Below, in pieces: positions 37,138-46,279 of a stretch of DNA of 64,000 nt. How positions within the stretch are numbered: position 1 is the stretch's first letter; each line of letters starts with the position of its first letter. A program made the position numbers and the translations under genes. The notes under the pieces were generated by a model. It was not told the origin of the DNA. It did not search any database and was given only the letters and a program-made list of their open reading frames with translations. Origin of the DNA: Streptomyces sp. NBC_01591 (GTDB lineage Bacteria > Actinomycetota > Actinomycetes > Streptomycetales > Streptomycetaceae); the NCBI RefSeq assembly GCF_035918155.1, contig NZ_CP109327.1, positions 6,696,001 to 6,760,000 on the forward strand, written 5' to 3'.

Positions 37138-37467
37138 TCAGACCGTGGGGTCCGGAGCGGACCGGGTCCAGTGGACCCTGACCATGAAGTGGCCCTCGAC
37201 CGCGGTCTTGGCGATCACCACACCGGACTCGGCGTTGAACTTCATCCCGAACTCGATCTCGTACTCGTCCGGTCCCAGCGCCTGGACCGAGTCGATCACC
37301 GACCGGATCGCGGGGCGGGCCTGCGCGAGGGCGTCCTCCAGTCGCCGGCCGGCCCGGACGACCTCGCCCGAATCCCGGGAGATCCGTTCGAGCCCCGGCG
37401 CGTCATCGGCCACCTCGACCTGCAGCGAGGCTCCGTCCGGCCCGTCGAAGGACACTACCTCGGTCAT
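37138..37467 (-). CDS. Trypsin-co-occurring domain 1 (Trypco1, CU044_2847-like) protein
   Basis: This 109-residue protein starts at ATG 37467 behind AAGGGGA. It contains a short beta-rich N-terminus (VVSFDGPDGASLQVEV), a helix with the pattern ARPAIRSVIDSVQALGPDE, and EYEIEFGMKFNAESGVVIAK. The last block is characteristic of the family found beside trypsin-like proteases in bacterial conflict loci. The protease-STAND gene follows after 5 bp. It is likely the substrate or regulator of the protease. This is family-level prediction, not shown. Confidence 0.85.
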   Translation of the reverse strand: MTEVVSFDGPDGASLQVEVADDAPGLERISRDSGEVVRAGRRLEDALAQARPAIRSVIDSVQALGPDEYEIEFGMKFNAESGVVIAKTAVEGHFMVRVHWTRSAPDPTV

Positions 37468-37635
37468 CAAGTCCCCTTGCGGTAGCGGTTGTTGGATACG
37501 ATCACGCCTTCCGGTGGATCGATCATAATGGCCGGAACAGCAGATCGGCGCAGGATTCGGGGATGCGATGATGCACCCTCGGTGCGGCCCACGACGGCTT
37601 CGCCGAGTCGGCGCACCCGGGGGACGGAGACCGTC
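37468..37635. promoter_or_regulatory. Divergent promoter interval of Trypco1 and coiled-coil gene
   Basis: These 168 bp separate two divergent genes. An AT-richer stretch near 37520-37535 (GATCGATCATAATGG) could hold a -10 element. No operator palindrome was recognised. Confidence 0.35.
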
Positions 37636-38607
37636 GTGAACGATGCCGGACGTGAGATCGCCGCCGCCCTGGACGACGCCGGGACGGGCGGCACGGAAGC
37701 CGCGGTCGCACTGCGGGTGCTCGGCCGGGCCTTCCGGTGGGCCGCGTCGGCGCTGGCCGAGGTGGAGGACGGTGCCGGTGGCGCCCATGCGCTCGCCGCT
37801 CTGTACGACCTGGACGAGGCGCTGGAGGAGAGCCGTGCACTCGCCGACGCACTGCCCGCACTGCTGGTTGCCGCCATGCCCGGGGACCAGGTCGGCGGCG
37901 GCACCGAGGCGCTGATGCGGCAGCTCGCCGAGGTCGCCGACCGGGTCGAGAGCGAACGCGCCGCCCTGGAGAAGCTCGTCGCCACCGAGGAGGCGCTGCG
38001 CAGCCGGCTCGCCCGGCACGGGGCGCTGCGCCGGCAGGTCGATGAACTGCGCCGCCTGGAACGGCTGGTGCTCGCCCTGGACGCCCTCCAGGAGCAGCAA
38101 CAGGTGATCGCGGACCGGCTGGCCGACCTGCGGGGCCGGGACGCCGGGGTCGACGAGGCGCTGCGCACCAGCAGCGACGCCCTTGTGCGACTCTCCGAGG
38201 ACAGGCTCGCCGCCCTCGCCCCCCAGACCCGGCAGATCCTCGAACGGGCCGCCGCCGCGCAGCGCGCACTGGCCGCGGAGGAGCGCGAGCACGACGAGGG
38301 AGCGGCCGAACTCGCCCTGTTCGAGGAGCGGTTGGAGCAGATCAGGGACGCGTGCGGCGCGCGGGTCGCCTCCTTGCAGAAGTACGCGGCCGTAGACCGG
38401 GACCTGGCCCGTGCGCTCGGCGCGTTGCCGGAGGCGCCCGCCGGTACCGCCACCGCACGGCAGCGGCTCTCGCTGGCCGAGGTGGAGGCCGCCATGGCCG
38501 ACATCGAGAGCCGGCTCCGCGCGGCCGACGAGGCGCTCCGGCAGGTGCTGACGGAACGCGAAGCCCAGGAGCGGGACGGGAGGTTCACTGTCCCGTGGGC
38601 GGGGTGA
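37636..38607 (+). CDS. Coiled-coil protein of unknown function
   Basis: The preferred start is GTG 37636, with GGAG eight bases upstream; the longer frame to 37489 runs through the divergent promoter. The 323-residue protein is almost entirely helical and charged, with heptad-like stretches from about residue 90 to the end (for example LEKLVATEEALRSRLARHG and RRLERLVLALDALQEQQQ). There is no enzyme motif, signal or membrane segment. It is the only gene on this strand within the conflict cluster, convergent with the tandem AAA gene (45 bp gap) and divergent from Trypco1. A scaffold or sensor role is a guess. Confidence 0.75.
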   Translation: MNDAGREIAAALDDAGTGGTEAAVALRVLGRAFRWAASALAEVEDGAGGAHALAALYDLDEALEESRALADALPALLVAAMPGDQVGGGTEALMRQLAEVADRVESERAALEKLVATEEALRSRLARHGALRRQVDELRRLERLVLALDALQEQQQVIADRLADLRGRDAGVDEALRTSSDALVRLSEDRLAALAPQTRQILERAAAAQRALAAEEREHDEGAAELALFEERLEQIRDACGARVASLQKYAAVDRDLARALGALPEAPAGTATARQRLSLAEVEAAMADIESRLRAADEALRQVLTEREAQERDGRFTVPWAG

Positions 38608-38652
38608 GGTGGGCGATCGCCGATCCCGCGGCGTGATGCGCCGCCCCGGCCA

Positions 38653-41271
38653 TCACCAGGCGGGCGGGTCGGGGACGTCCTCGGGCAGGAACTCCGAAGG
38701 GGCCGCTCGCCCGGGAGCCTCGGGGTCGTAGCGGGCGGCCATCCGCGCTTCCATGAGCTCCAGCAGTTTGCGCACCGTGCGGGCATTGCCGAACGCGGCC
38801 GGGTCGGCCCGACGGGTCGCTTCGAGCCAGGCGGCAGCGCGCTCCGGTACGCCCCGGGCCAGCGTGCAGCGCTCGCTCGCGGCCATGCGGCGGAGGATCT
38901 CGATCAGGTCGCCGATGCCGTAGTGGGGGAAGGGCACACGTGTCGTGAAGCGGGACGGCAGGCCGGAGTTGGCGGCCAGGAAGGCGTCGATCTCACGGGG
39001 GTAGCCCGCCGCGATCACCACGAGGCGGCCCCGCCGGTTCTCCATCTCCTGGACCAGCGTGTCGATCGCCTCCTTCCCGAAACCCCCGTGCTGGATGTCG
39101 CTCACGAGGCTGTAGGCCTCGTCGATGAACAGCACCCCGTCCAGCGCGTCCTGCACGGCCTGCCGCACCTGCCGTGCGGTGTGCCCCAGGTAGGCGCCGA
39201 CCAGGGAGGCGCGGCCGACCTCCACCACATGCCCCTTGCGCAGCAGGCCCAGGTCGCGGAACATCGCCCCGGCCAGCCGGGCCACGGTGGTCTTGCCGGT
39301 CCCCGGCGGCCCGGTGAACAGCAGATGCGGCGGGGCGAACCCGCCCTGGCCCCGGGCCTGTCGCAGCCGCAGCCGGTTGGCCAGGTCCGTCAGCACCTCG
39401 CGCACCGGTCCGAGCCCTACGTACGCGTCGAGTTCGGCCAGCAGTTGCGCGGGATCCGGCGCGGGCCGTTGCAGGAAGGCGCGGTAGTTCTCGGGTACGT
39501 CCCCGGGGGCGACCGGTTCGTCCACCCGGCCGCGCACGCGGCGGGCCCACTGCTTGAAGACGCTGTCGGCGAGGGTGCGCATGTCGCGGGCGTTACCGAA
39601 GGAGTCGCTCCGCGCGTGGTGCATCCCCGTGATGATCTCCCGCAGCCGGTCCTCGGTGTCGGCCGAGGGCCGGGCGCCGCGTTCCGCCAGCCGGCGCAGC
39701 GCGATGGTGTGCAGGGTCTGTGGCGGGTAGTCGGGGAAGCGCAGGATGTTGTCCTCGGGGAACCGGCTCGCCAGACCGGGGTTGGCGGCCAGGAACTCCG
39801 CCATCTTGTCCGGGTATCCGGCGACGATCACGACCAGCCGGGCGCGGTCGTTCTCCATGCGCGCGAGCAGCGTCAGAATGGCCTCGTCGCCGAAGCCGCC
39901 GCTCTGATCACTCAGTCCGTACGCCTCGTCGATGAACAGCACCCCGTCCAGCGCCCTGTCGATCGTCGCGTCGCTCAGCCCCGCCGTCTGACCGATGAAA
40001 CCGGCCACCAGGTCCCGCATCTTCGCCTCGACGACATGACCCCGGTCCAGCAGCCCCAGATCGCGGTAGAGCTCCCCGACCAGGCGGGCGACCGTGGTCT
40101 TCCCGGTGCCCGGGTTTCCGGTGAACACCAGGTGCAAGGAGGGCGGTTCGGCCGCCTCGGCGCGGCCGTCGGCGCGCAGCACCTCCATCGTCTCGACCTC
40201 GGCCCGCAACTGCTCGAAGTGCTCCCGGACCACGTCCAGGCCGGGCATGGCCGCCAGCCGTTCCCACGGACCGCGGGGGTCGGCCGGGGTGACGCCCGCG
40301 CCCGCGTCGCGTACCGCCGCCGCGCTCAACGCGGTGCCCGGTGGTTCGGCCAGCTCCGCCAGCCACGCCGCCCAGTTGCGCGCCTTGCGGGGATGGGTCG
40401 CCATGGCCCGGACGATCGTGTCCAGCTCCCGCCAGTCCTCGATCCGGAGCCCCGACCGGAGCCGCACGGCATGGATCAGCCGCTCCGTCTCGGCCGCCTG
40501 CGGATAGTCGATCCTGGCGGTGCCGGGCCGTCCCGGCTGCCTGGCCTGCTCGCGTACGAACGTCTCCAGCAGCGGGTAGTCGTGGCACGTCTCCACGAAC
40601 TGCGCCACGTCCTCCAGACTGGGCTTCGAGAAGACCAGCACCCACAGATTGCCGTTGTCGTGCTGCGCGGCCCAGTTGGCCATGGCACCTGCCAGGGGCC
40701 GCGACGCCCGGTTGTAGCGCAGGTAGTTCTCGGCGTGCGGGACGACGACGGCCGTACGGCCGTCGCGCTGCCGGAGACAGTCGACCAGCGTCATGACGGC
40801 GAACGGGTCGGACAGTGCCGAGGCCGGTCGCGGCGGGCCCGTGCGGTCCTGGCGCGGTCCGGGGGCCCCGTCGGGGGTGCCGCCAGGGGGACTGCCGGGG
40901 GTGCGTGCACCGGTCACCAGGAGGTTGCCCATCGGCCCCCGCATGCCCGGGGTACGCATCGTGCGCGGCCCGGATGCCGGGACCTGCCGCGCGGCGGGGG
41001 ACCTGCGGGACAGGTCGCGCGAGGCCGAGTCCCGGAAGTACAGCGGATGGTCCGTCGAGCTGAACACGATTCGCTCGTAGCCGGCGGCCCGCAGTCGCCG
41101 CCACAGCACCTGTTCCAGTGTGCACACCTGGTAGGCGCTGTCGACGAAGACATCGTTCACGCCCGGCCCGTAGAAGATGGTGAACGGCTCACCGCTGCGC
41201 AGGTCGGCTCCGCCGAACCGTTCCACTACAGGCCCGGAGAAAGCGGAGGAAGCGGGCGGTCCTTCGGTCAT
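38653..41271 (-). CDS. Tandem CbxX/CfxQ-type AAA ATPase
   Basis: In 872 residues the N-terminal about 330 form an unrecognised domain. It starts with PVVERFGGADLRSGEPF and has an AVVVPHAENYLRYNRAS stretch. Two AAA modules follow: GNPGTGKT (about 385) with VLFIDEAYGL, and GPPGTGKT (about 655) with VLFIDEAYSLV. Both have arginine-finger-type SRFP/SRF segments and the FGNAR-(D/T)-(M/V)-R sensor region typical of the SpoVK/CbbX family. The start overlaps the stop of the coiled-coil gene by 4 bp, placing it last in the operon. CbbX-like ATPases remodel partner proteins; the partner here is unknown. Confidence 0.9.
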   Translation of the reverse strand: MTEGPPASSAFSGPVVERFGGADLRSGEPFTIFYGPGVNDVFVDSAYQVCTLEQVLWRRLRAAGYERIVFSSTDHPLYFRDSASRDLSRRSPAARQVPASGPRTMRTPGMRGPMGNLLVTGARTPGSPPGGTPDGAPGPRQDRTGPPRPASALSDPFAVMTLVDCLRQRDGRTAVVVPHAENYLRYNRASRPLAGAMANWAAQHDNGNLWVLVFSKPSLEDVAQFVETCHDYPLLETFVREQARQPGRPGTARIDYPQAAETERLIHAVRLRSGLRIEDWRELDTIVRAMATHPRKARNWAAWLAELAEPPGTALSAAAVRDAGAGVTPADPRGPWERLAAMPGLDVVREHFEQLRAEVETMEVLRADGRAEAAEPPSLHLVFTGNPGTGKTTVARLVGELYRDLGLLDRGHVVEAKMRDLVAGFIGQTAGLSDATIDRALDGVLFIDEAYGLSDQSGGFGDEAILTLLARMENDRARLVVIVAGYPDKMAEFLAANPGLASRFPEDNILRFPDYPPQTLHTIALRRLAERGARPSADTEDRLREIITGMHHARSDSFGNARDMRTLADSVFKQWARRVRGRVDEPVAPGDVPENYRAFLQRPAPDPAQLLAELDAYVGLGPVREVLTDLANRLRLRQARGQGGFAPPHLLFTGPPGTGKTTVARLAGAMFRDLGLLRKGHVVEVGRASLVGAYLGHTARQVRQAVQDALDGVLFIDEAYSLVSDIQHGGFGKEAIDTLVQEMENRRGRLVVIAAGYPREIDAFLAANSGLPSRFTTRVPFPHYGIGDLIEILRRMAASERCTLARGVPERAAAWLEATRRADPAAFGNARTVRKLLELMEARMAARYDPEAPGRAAPSEFLPEDVPDPPAW

Positions 41272-42644
41272 GCGCTGCCCTCCGCGGGACGCTCCGAGCG
41301 CTCGCGGTGCCTCGCGATGTCGGGCAGCCTCGGGTCGGGTGCCCCCGGTTCGGACACCGGCGCGGCCGGCACCGGGTGGCCGTCGTCCTGGATGGCCCGG
41401 ATGACCATCTCGGCCCGGTCCTGGAGCTCGGCCTCGGCGGTGGTGTCGTGGTCGTACGACAAGACCCGCACCACGTGCTGCCCGGAGTCCCGGTCGGTCT
41501 GCGAGATGTCGAGCACGATCTCGTTGCCGTTCGCATGGCGGAGCTTGGCGTAGTAGGAGCCGCGCGGGTCAGCGTCCTCGTACTCGCCGTCGACGAATTC
41601 GTAGTAGGCCATCCCGGAGAGGGCCTGAGTCACCGCGTCCGCCAGGTTCACCCGGATCTGCGAGGACAGATGCCGCAGACACGCCTGCCCCACGGTGTCG
41701 CCGAGCGCGTTCTCCAGCCGGGGCGCTTCCTGTTCCCGCAGCCGCCGCAGTTCGTCCGTGCCGGTCCGGTCGTCACGGGCGAGCGCCAGCCCCTGTGCGG
41801 TCTCCTGCCGCAGCCGCTCCACCGCGCCGTCCGCCCAGTAGTCGACGTCCACCGTGTACCCGCCCAGCGGCAGCCCGTCGGGGCCCACGACCGGCTGACT
41901 CCGGCTGCCCTCGATCGCGTTGTCCACCGTGACCAGGGCGTCGATCGCCGCGATCTGCGCCGTGCAGCGCTCCAGTTCCCGCTGCTCGGTCTCCGCCCGC
42001 AGCTCGCTGAGCGAGTGGTACGTCTCCTGCGCCATCGCGAGCGCCGCGTCGAACCTGCCCTGCGCCGCGTTCTGCTCCGCCGTCGCCAGCCGGCCCGTCA
42101 GCCGGTCGAGCTCACCGGGCGCGTACCGCTCGTGCAGCCCCGCACGGGCCACCGCCCCGGCCATCGCCTGTGCGTCGGACAACCAGGCCCGTACCAGCTG
42201 ACCGGCCCGCGTGCGGTCCTCCTTCCACCAGTCGATCTCCGCGGACAGCCGGGCCGTCTCGGCCCGTCGCTCGGCACGTTCCGCCGCGATCGCCTGCCGT
42301 ACCCGCTCCTGCTGTTCGGCCAGCCGCTGCCGGGTCTCCTGCCGGAGCTGTCCGGCGGACGCGGCCAGCTCCCCGCGCAGTTCCGTGGCCTGCCGGCTGA
42401 GCCGGCGCGCGGTGTCGGCCTCCAGCTGCCGGGTCTGCTCGCTCAGCTCCTGGACCATCGACTCGTGCCGCTGCTGCCGCTGCTCGACCTCGGTGAACAC
42501 CCGGTCGAGGTCGGCCGCGGTCTGCTCCCGCACCGCGTCGATCAGCCGGGGGACATTGCGCTGCACCTCCTTGAGCTGCTGAGCCTTGCGCTGGATGCGG
42601 TACCACTCCGACTCGTCGACCTGGATGCGCTTCCTACCGCTCAT
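41268..42644 (-). CDS. Long coiled-coil protein of the GTPase cluster
   Basis: The ATG at 42644 lies behind AGGAA and gives 458 residues. Residues about 20-190 are a long Gln/Arg/Glu-rich coiled coil (for example TRQRLAEQQERVRQAIAAER). The C-terminal 170 residues look globular and beta-rich, with EIVLDISQTDRDSG and VRVLSYDH. Its start overlaps the radical SAM gene by 11 bp and its stop overlaps the AAA gene by 4 bp. No enzyme motif is seen. It may bridge the ATPase to other components. The longer frame to 42929 was rejected because it runs into the radical SAM gene. Confidence 0.85.
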   Translation of the reverse strand: MSGRKRIQVDESEWYRIQRKAQQLKEVQRNVPRLIDAVREQTAADLDRVFTEVEQRQQRHESMVQELSEQTRQLEADTARRLSRQATELRGELAASAGQLRQETRQRLAEQQERVRQAIAAERAERRAETARLSAEIDWWKEDRTRAGQLVRAWLSDAQAMAGAVARAGLHERYAPGELDRLTGRLATAEQNAAQGRFDAALAMAQETYHSLSELRAETEQRELERCTAQIAAIDALVTVDNAIEGSRSQPVVGPDGLPLGGYTVDVDYWADGAVERLRQETAQGLALARDDRTGTDELRRLREQEAPRLENALGDTVGQACLRHLSSQIRVNLADAVTQALSGMAYYEFVDGEYEDADPRGSYYAKLRHANGNEIVLDISQTDRDSGQHVVRVLSYDHDTTAEAELQDRAEMVIRAIQDDGHPVPAAPVSEPGAPDPRLPDIARHRERSERPAEGSA

Positions 42645-43329
42645 GGGGTTCCTGTTCTCTGACGGCCTCTCGCGCGGCCTCGGATACGTGGGGAGGTGCC
42701 GGGGCGGCCATACGGGCGCGGACGGCGTCGACCGCGCTGTCGAAGGCGCCGACCAGGCCCTGCGGGGGCACCCCGACGAGCAGCGCCTCCGGGCCGCTGA
42801 CAGCGATCTCGGCGGTCCGCGGCCGGTGCGCGAAGTCGTAACCGCCGCCCGCGTGCCGTGCGGTGAGATGGTGGACCCGCTGGTTGGAGCTGCCGCGCAG
42901 CCCGCGTCCGTCGTCCAGCGCGGCCACATACGGGCCGTCGATCAATACGTCGACCTCGGCGAGGAGTTCGGGCACGCCGGGTCCGGGCGGCCGGGTCCGC
43001 AGCCGTTCCAGCCGGTGGCCGGTGAAGCAGATCACGGAGACATCCCGGATCTCCTTCGCCGCCCTCGCCACCTCGGCCAGCCCGGCCGCCTGCGCCATCG
43101 GCTCACCACCGGAGAAGGTCAGCCCGCCGACGCGTGGATCGGCCAGCAACTCCTCGGCCAGTTCCCGCGGTTCGGCGCTCCGGGCCGGCCGGAAGGGAAT
43201 CCAGTCCGGCGCCATGCACCCGGCGCAGGACAACGGGCAGCCCTGGACCCACAGCACGGACCGCACCCCCGGCCCCAGCACCTCGGTGCCGACCCGGGTC
43301 GCCGCCACGTTCAGCGCGGTGCCGGTCAC
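42634..43329 (-). CDS. Radical SAM / 4Fe-4S single-cluster protein (NrdG-like fold)
   Basis: The GTG at 43329 overlaps the stop of the vWA gene (GTGA). The 231-residue protein has WVQGCPLSCAGCMAPD, giving the CxxxCxxC motif that binds the SAM [4Fe-4S] cluster, then TFSGGEPM (the SAM-binding GGE) and VICFTGHRLE. Size and order resemble NrdG/PFL-activase-type small radical SAM enzymes with one cluster only. It has no nearby ribonucleotide reductase or glycyl-radical enzyme, so its substrate is probably within this cluster. That is inference. Confidence 0.9.
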   Translation of the reverse strand: MTGTALNVAATRVGTEVLGPGVRSVLWVQGCPLSCAGCMAPDWIPFRPARSAEPRELAEELLADPRVGGLTFSGGEPMAQAAGLAEVARAAKEIRDVSVICFTGHRLERLRTRPPGPGVPELLAEVDVLIDGPYVAALDDGRGLRGSSNQRVHHLTARHAGGGYDFAHRPRTAEIAVSGPEALLVGVPPQGLVGAFDSAVDAVRARMAAPAPPHVSEAAREAVREQEPHER

Positions 43330-44891
43330 CGGGGCCACCCGTCGACCGGAGCGGGGCCCGGATCGGCGACATAGGTGAACGACACCCCGCTGACGACGAC
43401 TCTGCCTCCCGGGGCACAGGTGGCGTCGCTCTGCCGGGCGGTGGAACCGTCCGGCGTGTACCGGATACGGAGATCGATCCGCGGCCCCTGCTCCGTGGCC
43501 CGACGCCTGCCGAGCACCTGGCCGTGGCCGCCCACCGTCGGCGGCCCGAGCGCCATCCGGCGTCCCGCCAGCACGATGCGGTCCGGCAGTTGCTCGCCGA
43601 ACGCGGGTGCCAGCAGCAGCACACCGCGCAGCGGCGGCCGGTTGGTCCGCCGCCACCACAGCCAGACCGTGAGCGCCACCAGCAGAAGGGCGGCCACCAG
43701 CGCGGGCAGGAAGACCGCCGACCCCGCGGTCGCCCGCAGCGGCACGGCCGTCTGCCCGACGTGTATCGCGCGGGGTATGTCCAGCTCGACGTCGGGGGCG
43801 AGCGGGCGCTCCCACGACGAGCCGACCCGGCCGGTCAGCCGCAGTGCGGCATCGGCGTGTTCGGTACGCCGGTACGGCAGCGGGTTCCCCGCCGGCCGGC
43901 CGGTCAGCCGCACCTCGAACGTGCGGGACGCACCCGGCTCCAGGGTCACCCGGCCGGGCAGTCCGGCGACCTCGACGGACGGGCCGGTGATGGATGCCCG
44001 CAGGCCGGTGACGGTCAACGGCAGATGACGGGTCGTGGACCGGAGAGTGAGCCTCGCGGTCGCCGAGCCGCCGGTGAGGTCGATCCCGCCGGTGTCCTGC
44101 CAGTCGGCGTTCATGCCCCGGTCGGCGTCCCCGGCGAGCAACCGGGCGGCCTTGCGGGCGCGTGCCCGGTCGCCCGCGCGCGCCAGGTACCCGCCGAGGT
44201 CCTGGATGCTCTGCGGCCGGAGCACCGAGGTGTCCTGCACCACGTTCCCGAGCAGATCGGCGCCCGTCGCGCCGCTGCTCAACGGCATTGCGTACCCGGC
44301 GAGTTCGGTGCGCCGGGCGAGCGCCTGCGCCCGCTTGTGCAGCGCCGTCCAGGGCGCTCCCGAGGCGGTGGGGTAGCGGGAGCCGCGGGGCGGGTGGTGC
44401 TCGCCGTCGGTGAGCAGCACGATCGAGGCCACCGGGGAGGCGTCGTCGCGTGCGAGTTCGGTCAGCGCGGCGTTCAGCGCGGCGCCGATGTCGGTGTCAC
44501 CCGCGGGGTTGGGCCTGGACGGCAGCGCCGACACGATCGCCTCGGTGTTGCCGGCCGCGCCGATGTACCGCGGTTCGGGCCGGGAGTCGAACGTGAACAG
44601 CGCGACATGGTCCTTGGGCGTGAGGCCGTCCAGGAACCGGCGCAGTGTCGAACGGACGGTGCCGTACCGGCCGCCCTGCGCCATCGACCCGGAAGTGTCC
44701 ACGAGGATCACATGGTCGGCCGGCGCCTGGTCCAGCGCGAGCGCCCGGTAGATCTCGGCGCGGGTCGGGTCCTGATCACCGGGTGCCGCGTGCGCGGCCG
44801 TCACCGGCGTGGCCGCCAGTAGCGCCGCGGTGAGCACGGCGGCGCAGTTCCGCCCGAACCGGAGCGCCCACGACGGGCTTCTGTGCTTCAC
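43326..44891 (-). CDS. Secreted/membrane-anchored vWA domain protein
   Basis: The first about 35 residues are a classical signal peptide (basic start, CAAVLTAALLAATPVTAAHA, cleavage after AHA). The vWA domain follows at about 55-240, with VDTSGSMAQ (MIDAS DxSxS) and LLTDGEHH (second MIDAS Asp), so metal binding should be intact. Residues about 265-360 form beta domains. One transmembrane helix (VFLPALVAALLLVALTVWLW) is near 375, and a cytosolic FHA-like or beta tail follows with RRMALGPPTVGGHGQVLGRR. The protein thus links outside and inside. It overlaps the Hsp70-like gene by 4 bp. Confidence 0.88.
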   Translation of the reverse strand: MKHRSPSWALRFGRNCAAVLTAALLAATPVTAAHAAPGDQDPTRAEIYRALALDQAPADHVILVDTSGSMAQGGRYGTVRSTLRRFLDGLTPKDHVALFTFDSRPEPRYIGAAGNTEAIVSALPSRPNPAGDTDIGAALNAALTELARDDASPVASIVLLTDGEHHPPRGSRYPTASGAPWTALHKRAQALARRTELAGYAMPLSSGATGADLLGNVVQDTSVLRPQSIQDLGGYLARAGDRARARKAARLLAGDADRGMNADWQDTGGIDLTGGSATARLTLRSTTRHLPLTVTGLRASITGPSVEVAGLPGRVTLEPGASRTFEVRLTGRPAGNPLPYRRTEHADAALRLTGRVGSSWERPLAPDVELDIPRAIHVGQTAVPLRATAGSAVFLPALVAALLLVALTVWLWWRRTNRPPLRGVLLLAPAFGEQLPDRIVLAGRRMALGPPTVGGHGQVLGRRRATEQGPRIDLRIRYTPDGSTARQSDATCAPGGRVVVSGVSFTYVADPGPAPVDGWPR

Positions 44892-46279
44892 AGACGCACT
44901 CCCTTGGGATCGGTCCTGAGGTCGGTCGGCAGGTTGCCGAGCGGGAATTCCGCGGGCGCCCCGGCGTCCACCGGGTGCAGCACCAGCCGGGCCGTTCCGT
45001 CCACGGCGAGTCGGACACCCACATGGAAACGGTGGTTCCCGTCGCCGCCGGGCAGCGCCAGGGTGCGCACGGGCAGACTCACGGCCCCCTCGGGATCACG
45101 CACCCGCACCTCCACGGGCCGACCGGCCGCGGCTTCCGCCGGTCCGGTCCGCACCAGCAGCCGCTCTCCGCCCGCCTCCGCGAAGACCGTCGCTCCGCCC
45201 GGCTCCAGGAGTCCGGCCCCGCTGATCAGCAGCTCCTGGTCCTCCGGCCGTCCCGCCACCGTCCGATGGGCGCCCACGCACACGGCGTACGGGTAGCGGT
45301 CCGCCGGGTCGACCCGGCCCGCCGCGACCAGAGCGGCGCCGTACACCGCGGCGAGCGCCGGATCGCTGTCGGCGGGCAGCGGCACGAGGGGCCACCCGCG
45401 CCCTTCGAGATGACGCAGGAAAGGCGCGAACCGGGCGGTGCCGCCCACGGCGACCAGGCGGCCGACGGTGCCGCCGCCGTGGGCGGTCGTCTGCGTGGAC
45501 GCGCCGTCGTCCGGCGCTGCCCCTGCGCCGTCCAGCGCCTCGGCCGTCGCCAGGTCCAGGCCGGCCGTGAGCCGCCGCAGGGCCAGGCGGACCGTGCCCG
45601 CGGTGATGTCGCGCCCCGCCACACGGTGAACGGCGGTTGCGTCGTAACGGTCGGGTTGGCGCTCGGCGCGGTCGAGGGCGAGGTCCAGACGGAGCGCGGC
45701 GCCGTCCTCGGCCCGGACCGCGGCCAGGACCCGGCGGCCCGCCTCGTCGCAGGGCAGGCCCGCCTCCGCCAGGAGGGCCGCTTCGAAGCCGGCCCCGTAG
45801 CCGTCGGCGGGCGCATGCCGGGCGGTCCCGGAGACCGCGACCGCGCCGGCCGTCACCACGCACCCCGACACCTCGGCCGCCGCCGCCCCGAGGTCGCACA
45901 CCACGTACCGGCCGGCCGTCACCGTCCCCGCCTCCCGCAACAGGGCCAGCACGGCGTGCGGGGTGCTCAGGACGCTCAGGTGTGGCGTCCGGCCGGTTCC
46001 GTGCAGCCCGGTCAGCGCGTCGGCCTCGTGGCCCGACCGGTCCGGCCCGTCCCGCCGCGGAGCGACGATCACCAGCCGCTCGGGAACGCCGTGGTGTCGG
46101 ACGTACGCGGAGTAGGCCGCACGCAGGGCACCGTCACGGCGGCCGTCCTCCTCGGCCGGTACGGGCAGGCCCTCGCCGGGGACCGCACCCGGCAGCTCGA
46201 CGAGCTCCGGAGCCCCGTGCGCGCCGACGTGGGCGACCCGGGCGTACCGGGAGCCGATGTCGATGGCGACGCCCCTCAC
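44888..46279 (-). CDS. Hsp70/actin-fold ATPase without classical substrate-binding domain
   Basis: The 463-residue protein starts with GVAIDIGSRYARVAHVG (phosphate-1 loop), followed by VVCDLGAAAAEVSG (phosphate-2) and RLVAVGGTARFAPF (adenosine loop). The actin-like fold fills about 350 residues. The last about 100 are beta-rich and basic, not the DnaK peptide-binding domain. DnaJ and GrpE genes are absent. It overlaps both neighbours by 4 bp in the operon. Hsp70-like members recur in predicted GTPase-centred conflict clusters. Its client could be the GTPase or GAP1, which is inference. Confidence 0.85.
   Translation of the reverse strand: MRGVAIDIGSRYARVAHVGAHGAPELVELPGAVPGEGLPVPAEEDGRRDGALRAAYSAYVRHHGVPERLVIVAPRRDGPDRSGHEADALTGLHGTGRTPHLSVLSTPHAVLALLREAGTVTAGRYVVCDLGAAAAEVSGCVVTAGAVAVSGTARHAPADGYGAGFEAALLAEAGLPCDEAGRRVLAAVRAEDGAALRLDLALDRAERQPDRYDATAVHRVAGRDITAGTVRLALRRLTAGLDLATAEALDGAGAAPDDGASTQTTAHGGGTVGRLVAVGGTARFAPFLRHLEGRGWPLVPLPADSDPALAAVYGAALVAAGRVDPADRYPYAVCVGAHRTVAGRPEDQELLISGAGLLEPGGATVFAEAGGERLLVRTGPAEAAAGRPVEVRVRDPEGAVSLPVRTLALPGGDGNHRFHVGVRLAVDGTARLVLHPVDAGAPAEFPLGNLPTDLRTDPKGVRL

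Noticed and set aside
33542..37528. Long + strand open frame (1328 codons)
   Set aside because: It mirrors the protease-STAND-TPR gene, whose catalytic and Walker motifs are clear on the minus strand.
37138..38292. 384-codon extension upstream of Trypco1
   Set aside because: It crosses the divergent promoter and runs antisense to the coiled-coil gene; the ribosome site supports ATG 37467.
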